A stretch of DNA of 64,000 bases from an uncultured Lachnospiraceae bacterium (GCA_910586255.1 CAJUHR010000003.1:124001-188000); one strand, 5' to 3'; shown: positions 1-7,904, counted from the stretch's first letter. Notes: generated by a model from the sequence alone, not told the origin. Translations and numbers: made by a program.

Positions 1-341
1 TGGCGGGGATTCCCACGGAGCTCTACGAGAGTGCTATTTTGGACGGAGCCAATATTTTCCAGAAGTTCTTCTATATTACGGTTCCCCAGCTTCGCAGCTC
101 CATAGAGGCAATACTGGTCCTGGGGTTTGTTTACACGTTCCGCTGCTTTGAAATGATTTATGTTATGACAGGTGGAGGACCGGCTAACGGTACGGAATTG
201 CTGACACTTTTGTCCTATCGCTCCTCTTTCATGGAATTTAACTTTTCACAGGGAGCGGCAGTTGCCAATATACTGTTTTTGATCTTGTTTGCAGTGGGGC
301 TCTTTTACACGAAAATGCTGGGAAAGGAGGATAACCAGTGA
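1..341 (+). CDS. ABC sugar transporter permease, MalF type (3' part only)
   Basis: The gene enters from the left edge; the frame runs from base 3 without a visible start. The first residues form the cytoplasmic EAA loop of sugar ABC permeases (GIPTELYESAILDGA), where the permease contacts the ATPase. Two hydrophobic spans follow (around VLGFVYTFRCFEM and ANILFLILFAVGLF). It pairs with the next permease, with which it overlaps through GTGA. The substrate is not readable from this fragment. The downstream epimerase and amidohydrolase suggest a modified sugar. The binding protein gene should lie just left of the window. Confidence 0.9.
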   Translation, partial: AGIPTELYESAILDGANIFQKFFYITVPQLRSSIEAILVLGFVYTFRCFEMIYVMTGGGPANGTELLTLLSYRSSFMEFNFSQGAAVANILFLILFAVGLFYTKMLGKEDNQ

Positions 342-1192
342 AAAAGAACGGAGTATTCTTCACACAGAAAAGAATGAAGCATATTCAGTCCGCCGTGGCG
401 GTGATCTGCTTTTTGATCATGATATTTCCTTTGTACTGGCTGTTTTCCAGCTCCTTAAAGACCGAGGCATCGATCTTTTCCAGGCCGCCGGAGATATTTC
501 CTCTCCATCCGACCTTTGATGCCTATGTCTCCCAGCTGCAGCAGGTGACCTTTGACATTATCGGGTCCTTTAAAAACAGCCTGCTGATCTCCTTCTGCAC
601 TATGGTGATTTCCGTGGTGCTGGCGGTGCCGGCTGCCTATGGTCTGGCCAGGTTCCGCCTGAAAGGAAAAAATCTGATTGTGTTTTTATTTTTGGTGTCC
701 CAGATGCTTCCGCAGATATTTACGCTTATCCCCAACTTTATTATCTTCAAAAAGATAGGGATCTACAATACCTACTGGGCTCCGATTTTGTCTAACTGTA
801 CGCTGGCTATTCCCTTCTCTCTGATGATGATGCGGACATTTTTCGTGGGGATTCCCAGGGAGATAGACGAGGCAGCCAGAATTGACGGCTGCAATGCATT
901 CCAGTCCTTTACCCGGGTAATGCTGCCTATGAGCGCCAACGGGCTGGCTGTTACTTTCGTGTTCAGCTTCCTTTTCGGATACCAGGACATGATGTACAGC
1001 TTAACGTATGTGACGGACAGCACCATGTGGCCGGTGACCACGGGAATCTACAATGTGGTGGGACGTTACGGCATCGAGTGGTGCCGGGCCATGGCCTTTG
1101 GCTGCATGGCAGTAGTTCCGGTAATCCTCATCTTTGTGTTTATGCAGAAATATATTGTTCAGGGTCTGACAGCAGGGGCTGTCAAGGGTTGA
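338..1192 (+). CDS. ABC sugar transporter permease, MalG type
   Basis: A 284-residue inner-membrane permease of the carbohydrate uptake-1 family with about six membrane spans and the EAA motif EIDEAARIDGCNAFQSF near residue 180. The GTG start at 338 overlaps the TGA of the preceding permease, behind GGGAAAGGAGG, so the two are translationally coupled. The C-terminus QGLTAGAVKG is typical of MalG-like proteins and nearly matches that of the second importer's permease at 8116. No ATPase gene follows, so a shared MsmX-type ATPase encoded elsewhere probably energises it (inference). Confidence 0.92.
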   Translation: MKKNGVFFTQKRMKHIQSAVAVICFLIMIFPLYWLFSSSLKTEASIFSRPPEIFPLHPTFDAYVSQLQQVTFDIIGSFKNSLLISFCTMVISVVLAVPAAYGLARFRLKGKNLIVFLFLVSQMLPQIFTLIPNFIIFKKIGIYNTYWAPILSNCTLAIPFSLMMMRTFFVGIPREIDEAARIDGCNAFQSFTRVMLPMSANGLAVTFVFSFLFGYQDMMYSLTYVTDSTMWPVTTGIYNVVGRYGIEWCRAMAFGCMAVVPVILIFVFMQKYIVQGLTAGAVKG

Positions 1193-1242
1193 TGATATAC
1201 CCGATACAAAGCTACGAACCGACTAGGAAAGGTGGTAAAACA

Positions 1243-2094
1243 ATGGTTATTGACATGCATGTGCATCCTGGCTTTTACGAGAAGATCAGCCAGGATAAAA
1301 ACGAAATAGACTTCAGGAAAAAAGCAATGGGGTGGGATTTGATGTCTACCTTCCCCGTGGATCTGACGAGAGTGCAGATGGAGTTTGCAGGGGTTGACAG
1401 ACTGGTGCTTCTTCCCCTGGATCTGACTACGCAGATGAAGGGCTGGGTAGTGACCAATGAGGAGGTCCGTCAGATGATGGATCTGGCTCCGGATCTGTTT
1501 TACGGATTTGCCAGTGTGGATCCCCATCGTCCTGATGCATTGGAGGTGCTGGACTATGCATTTAAGGACTTAAAGCTGATGGGCCTGAAGCTGAATCCGT
1601 CCAAGCAGGTATTTTATCCTGCGGATCCCATGATGGATAAGATCTATGAAAAGTGCATCGAATACAATAAACCAATCATGTTCCATGCCGGACTTTCCTG
1701 GGAGCCGAACTGTTTGATGAAGTATTCCCAGCCTCTTAATTTTGAGGAGGTTGCGGTCAAATATCCGGATCTGAGATTCTGCCTGGCCCATTTTGGCTGG
1801 CCCTGGATTCAGGAGACCACGGCTCTGGTGTTAAAATACCCCAATGTGTACACGGATACTTCTATGCTGTACATGGATTCTCCGGAAATTTTCCTGCGGG
1901 AGGTGCTGACCGAGCAGCTGGGTCATCTGTGGATTGAGCATAACATTCAGGATAAGGTAATGTTTGGTTCCAACAATCCCCGGTTCCGCACTGCAAGGAT
2001 CAAGAGGGGGCTGGAATCCTTAGACTGGAAGCCGGTCACCAAGGAAAAGGTGTTAGGCGGCAATGCGGTGAAATTTTTAGGACTGGAGGCATAA
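1243..2094 (+). CDS. Amidohydrolase-2 family (ACMSD-like TIM barrel) protein
   Basis: A 283-residue metal-dependent hydrolase/decarboxylase of the COG2159 type. The first metal motif is DMHVHPG at residues 4-10; later histidines sit in MFHAGLSW and LAHFGWPW. The usual final GSD(Y/W)P motif is FGSNNPRF here, so the position of the catalytic or metal Asp is Asn. Longer in-frame starts exist upstream, but ATG 1243 follows AGGAAAGGTGG and begins directly at the barrel. It lies in the permease operon, 50 bp after the second permease and 3 bp before yjbQ. It may act on a product of the imported compound; the substrate is unknown. Confidence 0.85.
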   Translation: MVIDMHVHPGFYEKISQDKNEIDFRKKAMGWDLMSTFPVDLTRVQMEFAGVDRLVLLPLDLTTQMKGWVVTNEEVRQMMDLAPDLFYGFASVDPHRPDALEVLDYAFKDLKLMGLKLNPSKQVFYPADPMMDKIYEKCIEYNKPIMFHAGLSWEPNCLMKYSQPLNFEEVAVKYPDLRFCLAHFGWPWIQETTALVLKYPNVYTDTSMLYMDSPEIFLREVLTEQLGHLWIEHNIQDKVMFGSNNPRFRTARIKRGLESLDWKPVTKEKVLGGNAVKFLGLEA

Positions 2095-2097
2095 GTC

Positions 2098-2526
2098 ATG
2101 GTTAAGATGATGGAGAAGAAATACATAACAGAGAAGGAATTTCAGCTGATTCCGGTTACCCAGGTGGTGCGTGATTTTGTGGCGGAGAGTGGAATCCAGA
2201 ACGGAGTGGTATTTGTCATCACTTCCCACACGACCACAGGAATCACGGTCAATGAGAACTTAAGCTGTCTTTACTCGGATATTGAGGAGACCTTGGAGCG
2301 GCTGATTCCCACCAACTATCCTTATGCCCATGCCCATTTCCTTCCCAGCTACGGCGCTACGGGTGGAAATGCACCGGGACACTTAAAGTCCCTCCTTTGC
2401 GGTAACCATGCGGTGCTTCCCATCAAGGACGGAGTGATTCAGTGTGGTTTTGCCCAGGATATCTATCTGGCTGAGTTTGACGGTCCCCAGGTGAGACGGA
2501 TTTTTGTCCAGGTTCAAGGCGAATAG
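2098..2526 (+). CDS. yjbQ: YjbQ / UPF0047 family protein (secondary thiamine-phosphate synthase type)
   Basis: A 142-residue small beta protein. The family signature SHTTTGITVNEN is present, followed by a conserved HLKSLLCGN block and the end EFDGPQVRRIFVQV, which matches the YjbQ pattern of ExDGPRxRxxxV. Members have weak thiamine-phosphate synthase activity, but their physiological role is uncertain. It starts 3 bp after the amidohydrolase stop and is followed 11 bp later by an epimerase gene, so it is part of the catabolic operon. A second ATG four codons in could be the true start. Confidence 0.9.
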   Translation: MVKMMEKKYITEKEFQLIPVTQVVRDFVAESGIQNGVVFVITSHTTTGITVNENLSCLYSDIEETLERLIPTNYPYAHAHFLPSYGATGGNAPGHLKSLLCGNHAVLPIKDGVIQCGFAQDIYLAEFDGPQVRRIFVQVQGE

Positions 2527-2537
2527 GAGGTCCCAAA

Positions 2538-3374
2538 ATGAAGCATTTAAAGACGGAACAGGTGGCGGTTTCCAACTATCCGTATTTTAAATATTCGTTG
2601 GAGTATGCCCTTGACTCCTTAGAGCGCATGGGCGGTTCCAACATGGAATTTTATGCCTGCTATCCTCATCTTCACGTGGATGACGCCGGGATTTCTCAGG
2701 TAAAGGCCGTAAAAAAGCAGCTTAAGGATCACCATCTGACACCTGTCTGCTTTACTCCGGAGCAATGTCTGTATCCGGTGAACATTGCATCGAAGGATGT
2801 GGCGGCCAGGAAGCGCAGTATTGAGGTTTATGTGAAATCTATGGAGTTTGCCTCTGAGATGGATATTCAGCTGTGTCAGTTTTTGTCCGGCTTCGGATGT
2901 CTGGATGAGGAGGACGGGGATATCTGGAAACGGGCCGTGGAGTCCGTAGCTTACCTGGGGCGGATCGCGGAGGGCTATGGACTTACCATCGCCCTGGAGA
3001 CTTCGCCGAAGGAGTATACGGCCACGGTGACGGCAAAGGATATTGTGCGCCTGATTGAGGACGCGGGCAGTCCTGCGGTGAAGGGGATGATCGACACGGC
3101 CACCCTGGGATTTGCGGATGAGACCATGGAGGGGGCGATTGCTGACCTGGGACCTTATCTGCGCCATGTCCATGTGGGGGACGGAAAGCCTAACGGGCAT
3201 TTCGCCCTGGGGGAAGGGGAGTTGGACCTTCCGCACATGATCGATGAGCTGGATAAGGCGGCCTACGGGCATTATCTCAGCCTGGAGATTTTGAATAATC
3301 TTTATACGCGCAATCCGGAATATGCCATGAAGAAGTCTTTTGACTGGCTGGTTTCCTATATTGAGAAGCATTGA
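2538..3374 (+). CDS. Sugar isomerase/epimerase of the FrlC (fructoselysine 3-epimerase) type
   Basis: A 278-residue xylose-isomerase-like TIM barrel. Probable metal ligands are Glu in IALETSP, Asp in GMIDTATLG, His in HVHVGDG and Glu in SLEILNN, the same order as in E. coli FrlC. The segment FTPEQCLYPVNIAS corresponds to YTPE..GYPYN in FrlC. It starts after AATAGGAGG and closes the first operon. Two paralogues lie at 3862 and 14556. FrlC interconverts C3 epimers of fructosamines; use of an Amadori-type substrate here is inferred from the neighbourhood. Confidence 0.85.
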   Translation: MKHLKTEQVAVSNYPYFKYSLEYALDSLERMGGSNMEFYACYPHLHVDDAGISQVKAVKKQLKDHHLTPVCFTPEQCLYPVNIASKDVAARKRSIEVYVKSMEFASEMDIQLCQFLSGFGCLDEEDGDIWKRAVESVAYLGRIAEGYGLTIALETSPKEYTATVTAKDIVRLIEDAGSPAVKGMIDTATLGFADETMEGAIADLGPYLRHVHVGDGKPNGHFALGEGELDLPHMIDELDKAAYGHYLSLEILNNLYTRNPEYAMKKSFDWLVSYIEKH

Positions 3375-3453
3375 TGTGAGGGGGCTCTGTCCTGCTGCCT
3401 GTGAGGGGGCGGGATGGGGTCCTTTTTTAGTGGGGGATTTTGGTGAGGGGGAC

Positions 3454-3714
3454 GCAGCCTTTTAGGGGGAATGGCCCCGGAGGCGGCCCATAGGGGCAAG
3501 GTCCGGCTCGGGTTTCGGGTCTGTGGTATCTAAGGGAAAAAGACAGCCGTCACGGTCAGACATTCTTACGTGTCCGGGTCAGGCCCTGGACACTAATGCA
3601 ACTGATTCGTACAACGGCTGTCTTTTTCCCTAAGATACCGCAAAGACCCTGCAAATGTCGCCGGACCTTGCCCTCAGGGGCCGCCTCCCGGGGCCATTCC
3701 CCCTAAAAGGCTGC
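3454..3714. repeat. 261-bp long-hairpin (palindromic) intergenic element
   Basis: Arms 3454-3507 and 3660-3714 are almost perfect inverted repeats (GCAGCCTTTTAGGGGGAATG at one end and its complement at the other). They continue inward as 3518-3550 paired with 3614-3648. The loop contains a small hairpin, GTGTCC...GGACAC. Together they could fold into a stem of about 90 bp. It fills most of the 487-bp gap between two convergent epimerase genes; the rest of that gap shows nothing else. No target duplication was found. It may serve as a transcription barrier or be a mobile palindrome. Confidence 0.85.
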
Positions 3715-3861
3715 TGCTAATTGGCACGATATAGTTTATGAGAAGCTGCAAAGCAGATTCTCATAGGCGTGGTTTGCGCTGTAGAAAGGTCTCCGCAGTG
3801 TGAGAAAAAAGTAACTTTGGTAAAGGCTATTACATACGTTTCTTATGGTCAGATTATGGTA

Positions 3862-4689
3862 TTATATGAAGCCCCGGGCGGTGAACCATCCGATACTTTG
3901 GGCGTAAGCGGGCTCCGGATTTTCGTGGTAACGGTCGCTTAAGATTTCAAGGGTCAGATATTGGTTGTAGCCGAAAGACTGAAGGTCTTTTACGTACTGG
4001 TCCAGCGGAAGGATTCCGTCTCCTAAGGCCAGATGTCCTCCTGGCATTCCATCGATGAAATGAACGTGCTGGATGTCATTGCCCATTAGATCGAGATATT
4101 CTTTTGGGCCTTCGCCTACACGGGCGGCCATATCTACGTCTACCATGGCTTTTAAGTGGGGACCGCCTACCAGATCCATCATGGATTTTAGTTCGGCTGC
4201 CGTGACGCACAGATTGGTGGTGGTGCGGGTTAAATGCTCCAGCATGATGGTGGTTCCCATTTTGCCGGCGTATTCTGCCAGTTCTAAAAGGGAATCGCGG
4301 CAGCGCGTGAAGGCTTCTTCTCTGGATTCGTTCCGATAGCCCTGGCCAATGGTGATGAGGGTTCTGGGGGATTCCATCTGGTTGGCAATTTCCAGGGAGC
4401 GCTTCAGATACCGCATGGTCCAGTCGTGGATGATTTTGTCGCGGGAGCCGAGATTTACCGGATACATGCACTGTTCCGGGGTGTAACATATAACCTGAAG
4501 GTGGTGGTCACGGATCTTCTTTACGATTGCGTCTACATCGGATACGGAGCATTCGTCCTGGTACAGGTGAGGGCCGGCTCCCCAGAATTCGATGGTTGTC
4601 TGGTTTAAGCGATTCATGGAATCGAGAAAGTAGTCCAGACTGAAAAGACCGTAAGAATAATTGCCGCATACAACGCTGTCTCTGTTCAT
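3862..4689 (-). CDS. Sugar isomerase/epimerase of the FrlC type (paralogue 2)
   Basis: A 275-residue TIM-barrel epimerase. Candidate metal ligands are Glu in IMLEHLT, Asp in AMVDVDMA, His in HVHFIDG and Glu in TLEILSD. The FrlC-like block CYTPEQCMYPVNL is present. Start ATG at 4689 follows AGAGGAGG. It is divergent from the kinase gene at 5067, with back-to-back promoters in the AT-rich interval. It is convergent with the 2538 paralogue and clearly the same family. The substrate is probably an Amadori-type or related ketose derivative (inference). Confidence 0.85.
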   Translation of the reverse strand: MNRDSVVCGNYSYGLFSLDYFLDSMNRLNQTTIEFWGAGPHLYQDECSVSDVDAIVKKIRDHHLQVICYTPEQCMYPVNLGSRDKIIHDWTMRYLKRSLEIANQMESPRTLITIGQGYRNESREEAFTRCRDSLLELAEYAGKMGTTIMLEHLTRTTTNLCVTAAELKSMMDLVGGPHLKAMVDVDMAARVGEGPKEYLDLMGNDIQHVHFIDGMPGGHLALGDGILPLDQYVKDLQSFGYNQYLTLEILSDRYHENPEPAYAQSIGWFTARGFI

Positions 4690-4833
4690 AAAAACCTCCT
4701 CTTTTATGGTTTGTGGTGTCCAAGGGTCCTGATTTCATATGCAAGTGTATTCCCAAAGTCATGGTTTGACATGGGTGTATGCTGCATCGGATCCTTGGGA
4801 GCTGGTATTATATAGAAATTATGTTGTTCCTAT

Positions 4834-4862
4834 ATTGTATCATAATAATATAATATATGCAA
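4834..4862 (-). promoter_or_regulatory. Promoter of the epimerase gene at 3862-4689
   Basis: On the minus strand, TTGCAT (4857-4862), a 17-bp spacer and TACAAT (4834-4839). The layout closely resembles the importer promoter at 11445-11473, including the AT-rich spacer, which suggests a shared regulator. Confidence 0.65.
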
Positions 4863-4903
4863 TACCAGGAAGGGCTATAATTTTGGATAAAAATCACATA
4901 ATA

Positions 4904-4932
4904 TTGACATATAATAATACATATGATATACT
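4904..4932 (+). promoter_or_regulatory. Promoter of the kinase-GntR genes
   Basis: TTGACA (4904-4909), 17 bp, TATACT (4927-4932): a near-consensus sigma-A promoter about 135 bp before the kinase start. Confidence 0.75.
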
Positions 4933-4944
4933 AAAGTAAACAAT

Positions 4945-4954
4945 ATGTTATATA
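4945..4954 (+). promoter_or_regulatory. Candidate GntR operator ATGTTATATA
   Basis: ATGTTATATA lies just downstream of the -10 at 4927. The same 10-mer, on either strand, is at 6709, 11456, 13795 and 15520, with a one-base variant at 11425. All are near promoters of the same catabolic region, so it is proposed as the operator of one or both GntR/UTRA regulators. Confidence 0.6.
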
Positions 4955-4973
4955 ATATTATGATGCGGGTCAC

Positions 4974-5015
4974 AAGTTAAAAAATTCTCTTGCAAGCAAG
5001 CTTGCATCGGATTTT
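4974..5015. repeat. 42-bp repeat, left copy, bracketing the kinase-GntR-deglycase block
   Basis: The reverse complement of this segment matches 7863-7904. The first 29 positions are identical and the remainder similar, with looser similarity extending on both sides. The core is CAAGCTTGCTTGCAAG, presented between short complementary arms (AAAATCC / AATTTT), like the loop of the 151-bp elements at 39268 and 63683. Confidence 0.85.
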
Positions 5016-5066
5016 TTCACCTTTTGACTTTGGTATCACCATATTACACTGTGAGGAGGAATAGTT

Positions 5067-5852
5067 ATGAACATGGCGGCAATTGGTTTCTGTTGTATTG
5101 ATGTTTATGAAAACATCGGGAAGAAGTACGCCACAGGAAACGGTGTGGATGCAATTGTCCATCTTGCCAGGAGAGGGGTGGATACGGCCCTTGTTTCCGT
5201 TGTAGGAACGGATGAATACGGTACGGAAATGCTGGATCTGTGTAAGGAGTACAAGATTGACACTTCTCATCTTCAGGTTAAGGAGGGAAAGACCTCGGTT
5301 TACCGGATGGCCCTGAAAAACGGAGTGGACAGGGTTCATGTGGAAAATATTCCGGGAGTTATGGCAGATTATGTGCCCACACAGTCGGACCTTGAATTTG
5401 TGAAGACCTTTGAGTATGTGCACACGGATTTGACCGGGCGGGTGCTTCATCTTCTCCCGGAGCTTAAGGACGCCGGATGTAAGATTATTTTTGATTTCTC
5501 TATGAACAAGGATGAGAAGAATATGAAAGATATTCTTCCTTATGTACATTGTGCTTTCTTTTCCTGTGAGCAGAAAACGCCGGAGATTAAGGATTTCCTG
5601 ATAAAGGCCAAAGCCCTGGGAGCTGACTACGTGGTGGCTACCTTTGGGGAGGAGGGGAGCATGTGCTATGACGGAGAGAATTTCCATGAGCACGGGATTT
5701 ACAAGGTTCCGGTGGTAAACACCGTGGGAGCGGGGGATTCCTTCATAGCAGGATTTTGTTGGGGCCTGATGTGCGGCAAGGATGTAGATGGGTGTCTGGA
5801 GGAAGGGGCCAGGCTGTCGTCTAAGGTCGTCCAGGAATTTAATCCATATTAA
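5067..5852 (+). CDS. frlD: PfkB-family kinase, fructoselysine 6-kinase (FrlD) type
   Basis: A 261-residue ribokinase-family sugar kinase, the same length as E. coli FrlD. It resembles FrlD at the N-terminus (IGFCCIDVYENIGK; GNGVDAIVHLARRG), at GVMADYVPT and at the C-terminus. The PfkB signature NTVGAGDSFIAGF carries the catalytic Asp in GAGD. FrlD phosphorylates the C6 hydroxyl of fructosamines, giving the FrlB substrate. It starts after GAGGAGGAATAGTT and is followed by a GntR regulator and the FrlB-like gene. A paralogue is at 12861. The exact amine carried by the substrate is not known. Confidence 0.85.
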   Translation: MNMAAIGFCCIDVYENIGKKYATGNGVDAIVHLARRGVDTALVSVVGTDEYGTEMLDLCKEYKIDTSHLQVKEGKTSVYRMALKNGVDRVHVENIPGVMADYVPTQSDLEFVKTFEYVHTDLTGRVLHLLPELKDAGCKIIFDFSMNKDEKNMKDILPYVHCAFFSCEQKTPEIKDFLIKAKALGADYVVATFGEEGSMCYDGENFHEHGIYKVPVVNTVGAGDSFIAGFCWGLMCGKDVDGCLEEGARLSSKVVQEFNPY

Positions 5853-5945
5853 TGCCCTTTTGCTCTCTTGCGGACAGTAAAAGCCATAGGGAAACCTGTT
5901 CATCGGGAAGGCAGGGCGTTGATTAAATTTGCAGGGAGGTTTGGA

Positions 5946-6674
5946 GTGAACAGATTAAATAAGAACTCAAGCATTCCTTTATATCAGCAGCTGGCAGATG
6001 AGATCAAAGGCCGGATTGACAGCGGTGCTCTGAAGGAAAATGACCGGATTATGACAGAGACAGAGATGAGTGAAGCCTATCAGGTCAGCCGCATTACGGT
6101 CCGCAAGGCCATTTCCCTTTTAGTGGACGAGGAATATCTGGCAAAGCGGCAGGGAATCGGCACATTTGTGGGAGTCAAGCGTCTGAAACGTTCCATTGGT
6201 TCCTTTATGGGGTTTTCGCAGGTCTGTGCGATTACCGGCAGAAGGCCGTCCTCCATGCTTTTGTCTGTGGAAATGGTGGAGGCCTCCATCAGCGAATGCA
6301 GGCTTTTAAATATTGAGGAGGGAAGCCGGGTGGTTCGTATCCGGCGGGTGCGATGCTGTGACGATATCCCCGTGATTGTGGAGGAAAACAAGTTTCCGCT
6401 AAAATATTTGTTTTTGCTTACAGAGGATCTCACCGGTTCTGTCTATGATATATTAAAAAACCATGGGATTTATCCCGGAGGCGGCTCTAAGGTGATTGAT
6501 GTCTGCTACGCTACGGCGGAGGAATGTAAGCTTTTAATGGTGGAGGCAGGCCAGGCCCTGATTTTACAGAGGGATATTGTGTGTGATACGCAGGGGGCAG
6601 TAATCCATATCTGTAAGCAGGTGCTGAATCCGGCCCGCTATAAGATGGAGATTCATTGGGGACATAAAATTTAA
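5946..6674 (+). CDS. GntR/UTRA transcriptional regulator (FrlR-like)
   Basis: A 242-residue HutC-subfamily regulator. The winged HTH is at residues 10-75 (SIPLYQQLADEIKGRI, SRITVRKAISLLVDEEYL, RQGIGTFV), followed by a UTRA effector domain. GTG 5946 is preferred because it follows GGGAGGTTTGGA and gives the usual length; the longer frame upstream lacks family sequence. It lies 94 bp after the kinase gene. It probably senses a phosphorylated intermediate of the pathway and binds ATGTTATATA sites, including the one over the next promoter. Its closest relative here is the regulator at 11938. Confidence 0.88.
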   Translation: MNRLNKNSSIPLYQQLADEIKGRIDSGALKENDRIMTETEMSEAYQVSRITVRKAISLLVDEEYLAKRQGIGTFVGVKRLKRSIGSFMGFSQVCAITGRRPSSMLLSVEMVEASISECRLLNIEEGSRVVRIRRVRCCDDIPVIVEENKFPLKYLFLLTEDLTGSVYDILKNHGIYPGGGSKVIDVCYATAEECKLLMVEAGQALILQRDIVCDTQGAVIHICKQVLNPARYKMEIHWGHKI

Positions 6675-6691
6675 AATTTTTTCAAATCATA

Positions 6692-6720
6692 TTGACAGAT
6701 ATCATATAATGTTATATAAT
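6692..6720 (+). promoter_or_regulatory. Consensus promoter of the FrlB-like gene with overlapping operator
   Basis: Perfect TTGACA (6692-6697), 17 bp, TATAAT (6715-6720). The candidate GntR operator ATGTTATATA (6709-6718) overlaps the -10, so bound regulator would block RNA polymerase. Confidence 0.85.
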
Positions 6721-6758
6721 GTAATCAAACATTTATAACAAGTCAGGAGGATATAAAA

Positions 6759-7727
6759 ATGACCATTAAAGAGATCGTTGCAACCATTAAGGCAAAGCAG
6801 CCGGAGATTAAGACCGTGTATTTTGTGGGCTGCGGCGCGTCCATGTCAGACCTGTTCCCGGCTAAATATTTCCTGGAGAACAACGCAAAGAAGCTGCGTA
6901 CCAGCATCTATACGGCGAACAACTTTAACTATTCCACTCCTGCTGCTGTGGACAACACCTCTATCGTTATTACCTGCTCATTAAGCGGCAATACCCCGGA
7001 GACAGTAGCGGCAACCAAGCTGGCTGTTGAGAAGGGTGCTCATGTGATTTCCATCACCATCAATGCAGATTCCGGTCTGGCAAAGAATTCTCAGTACCAG
7101 ATCATCCATGGCTTTTATGAGAGCTACGGCGCCAAGATGGAAAAGCCTGCCAGAGCCTTAGAGCTGGCTTGCGAGATCTTAAATGAGTATGAGGGCTACG
7201 AGCACTATGACGATCTTCATGATGGCCTGAACAAGATCTTTGATCTGATCAATACCTCCGCTCCGCTGTTCCGCTCCACTGCCAGAAAGTTTGCAGAGGA
7301 GAACTACAATGCACCGATTTTGTACGTGATGAGCTCCGGTGCAACCCAGTACACCGCTTACGGCTTCTCCATGTTCCTGATGATGGAGATGCAGTGGTTA
7401 GAATCCAGCACCTTCCATACCGGCGAGTTCTTCCATGGCCCGTTTGAGATGGCTGACGAGAATGCTCATTATGTTCTGATGATGAACGATGGTCCGACCC
7501 GTCCGCTGGATGCAAGAGCCCTGACCTTCTTACAGCGCATGAACGCCAAGTACACTCTGATCGATGCCAAGGATTTCGGCCTCAGCTCTCACATCAAGAG
7601 CACGGTTGTAGAGTACTTTAACCCGCTGATGATCGGCGGTCTGACCAGACTTCTGGGCGAGGAGATTGCCATCAAGCGTGAGCATCCCCTGACCATGAGA
7701 AGATATATGTGGAAGCTGGAGTATTAA
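6759..7727 (+). CDS. frlB: SIS-domain deglycase, FrlB type (fructoselysine-6-phosphate deglycase)
   Basis: A 322-residue tandem SIS (sugar isomerase) protein. Motifs are FVGCGASMSD near residue 26, SLSGNTPETVAA near 74, and ESSTFHTGEFFHGPFE near 210, which matches ESGEFRHGPLE in E. coli FrlB. The end RRYMWKLEY parallels RRYYGGLVEY in FrlB. The family splits fructoselysine-6-phosphate into glucose-6-phosphate and lysine. It starts after AGGAGGATATAAAA and has its own strong promoter, so it can be made in excess of the kinase. It is the only deglycase visible and may serve both kinase modules. Other aminosugar-phosphate SIS enzymes remain possible. Confidence 0.85.
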   Translation: MTIKEIVATIKAKQPEIKTVYFVGCGASMSDLFPAKYFLENNAKKLRTSIYTANNFNYSTPAAVDNTSIVITCSLSGNTPETVAATKLAVEKGAHVISITINADSGLAKNSQYQIIHGFYESYGAKMEKPARALELACEILNEYEGYEHYDDLHDGLNKIFDLINTSAPLFRSTARKFAEENYNAPILYVMSSGATQYTAYGFSMFLMMEMQWLESSTFHTGEFFHGPFEMADENAHYVLMMNDGPTRPLDARALTFLQRMNAKYTLIDAKDFGLSSHIKSTVVEYFNPLMIGGLTRLLGEEIAIKREHPLTMRRYMWKLEY

Positions 7728-7770
7728 TAAATTTTTGAAAATTGTCTTAATTCATAAGTAATATTTAACC

Positions 7771-7812
7771 TTTCAGAAGGGGCCGCGCCGGATGGCGCGG
7801 CTCTTTCTGAAT
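7771..7812. terminator. Rho-independent terminator after the FrlB-like gene
   Basis: Stem GCCGCGCC / GGCGCGGC (7782-7801) with a GGAT loop, flanked by further pairing (TTCAGAA / TTTCTGAA) and a T-rich tail. Confidence 0.75.
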
Positions 7813-7862
7813 TAAGCTGTTTATATATAATTATATAAAATGATACCAGGGCAAAAAGGTCT

Positions 7863-7904
7863 AAAATCCGATGCAAGCTTGCTTGCAAGAGGAATTTTAA
7901 ACTT
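7863..7904. repeat. 42-bp repeat, right copy (inverted relative to 4974-5015)
   Basis: This is the inverted partner of 4974-5015. It carries the core GCAAGCTTGCTTGCAAG between AAAATCC and GGAATTTT arms. With its partner it encloses the kinase, regulator and deglycase genes. The rest of the 388-bp gap to 8116 holds only the two terminators listed; nothing else was recognised in 7905-8047. Confidence 0.85.

Noticed and set aside
2619..3371. 250-codon minus-strand frame opposite the epimerase
   Set aside because: Antisense shadow; the epimerase has all its metal ligands in the plus frame.
3454..3714. Simple terminator reading of the long hairpin
   Set aside because: The stem is about 90 bp with a structured loop and no ordered T run; too large for an intrinsic terminator.
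4739..4939. 66-codon plus-strand frame in the divergent promoter region
   Set aside because: It spans two promoters and AT-rich operator sequence, with no ribosome site.
4977..5903. 308-codon open frame on the minus strand over the FrlD-like kinase
   Set aside because: It is a shadow of the kinase gene; the plus-strand product has clear PfkB motifs and a strong ribosome site, and the minus frame shows no domain.
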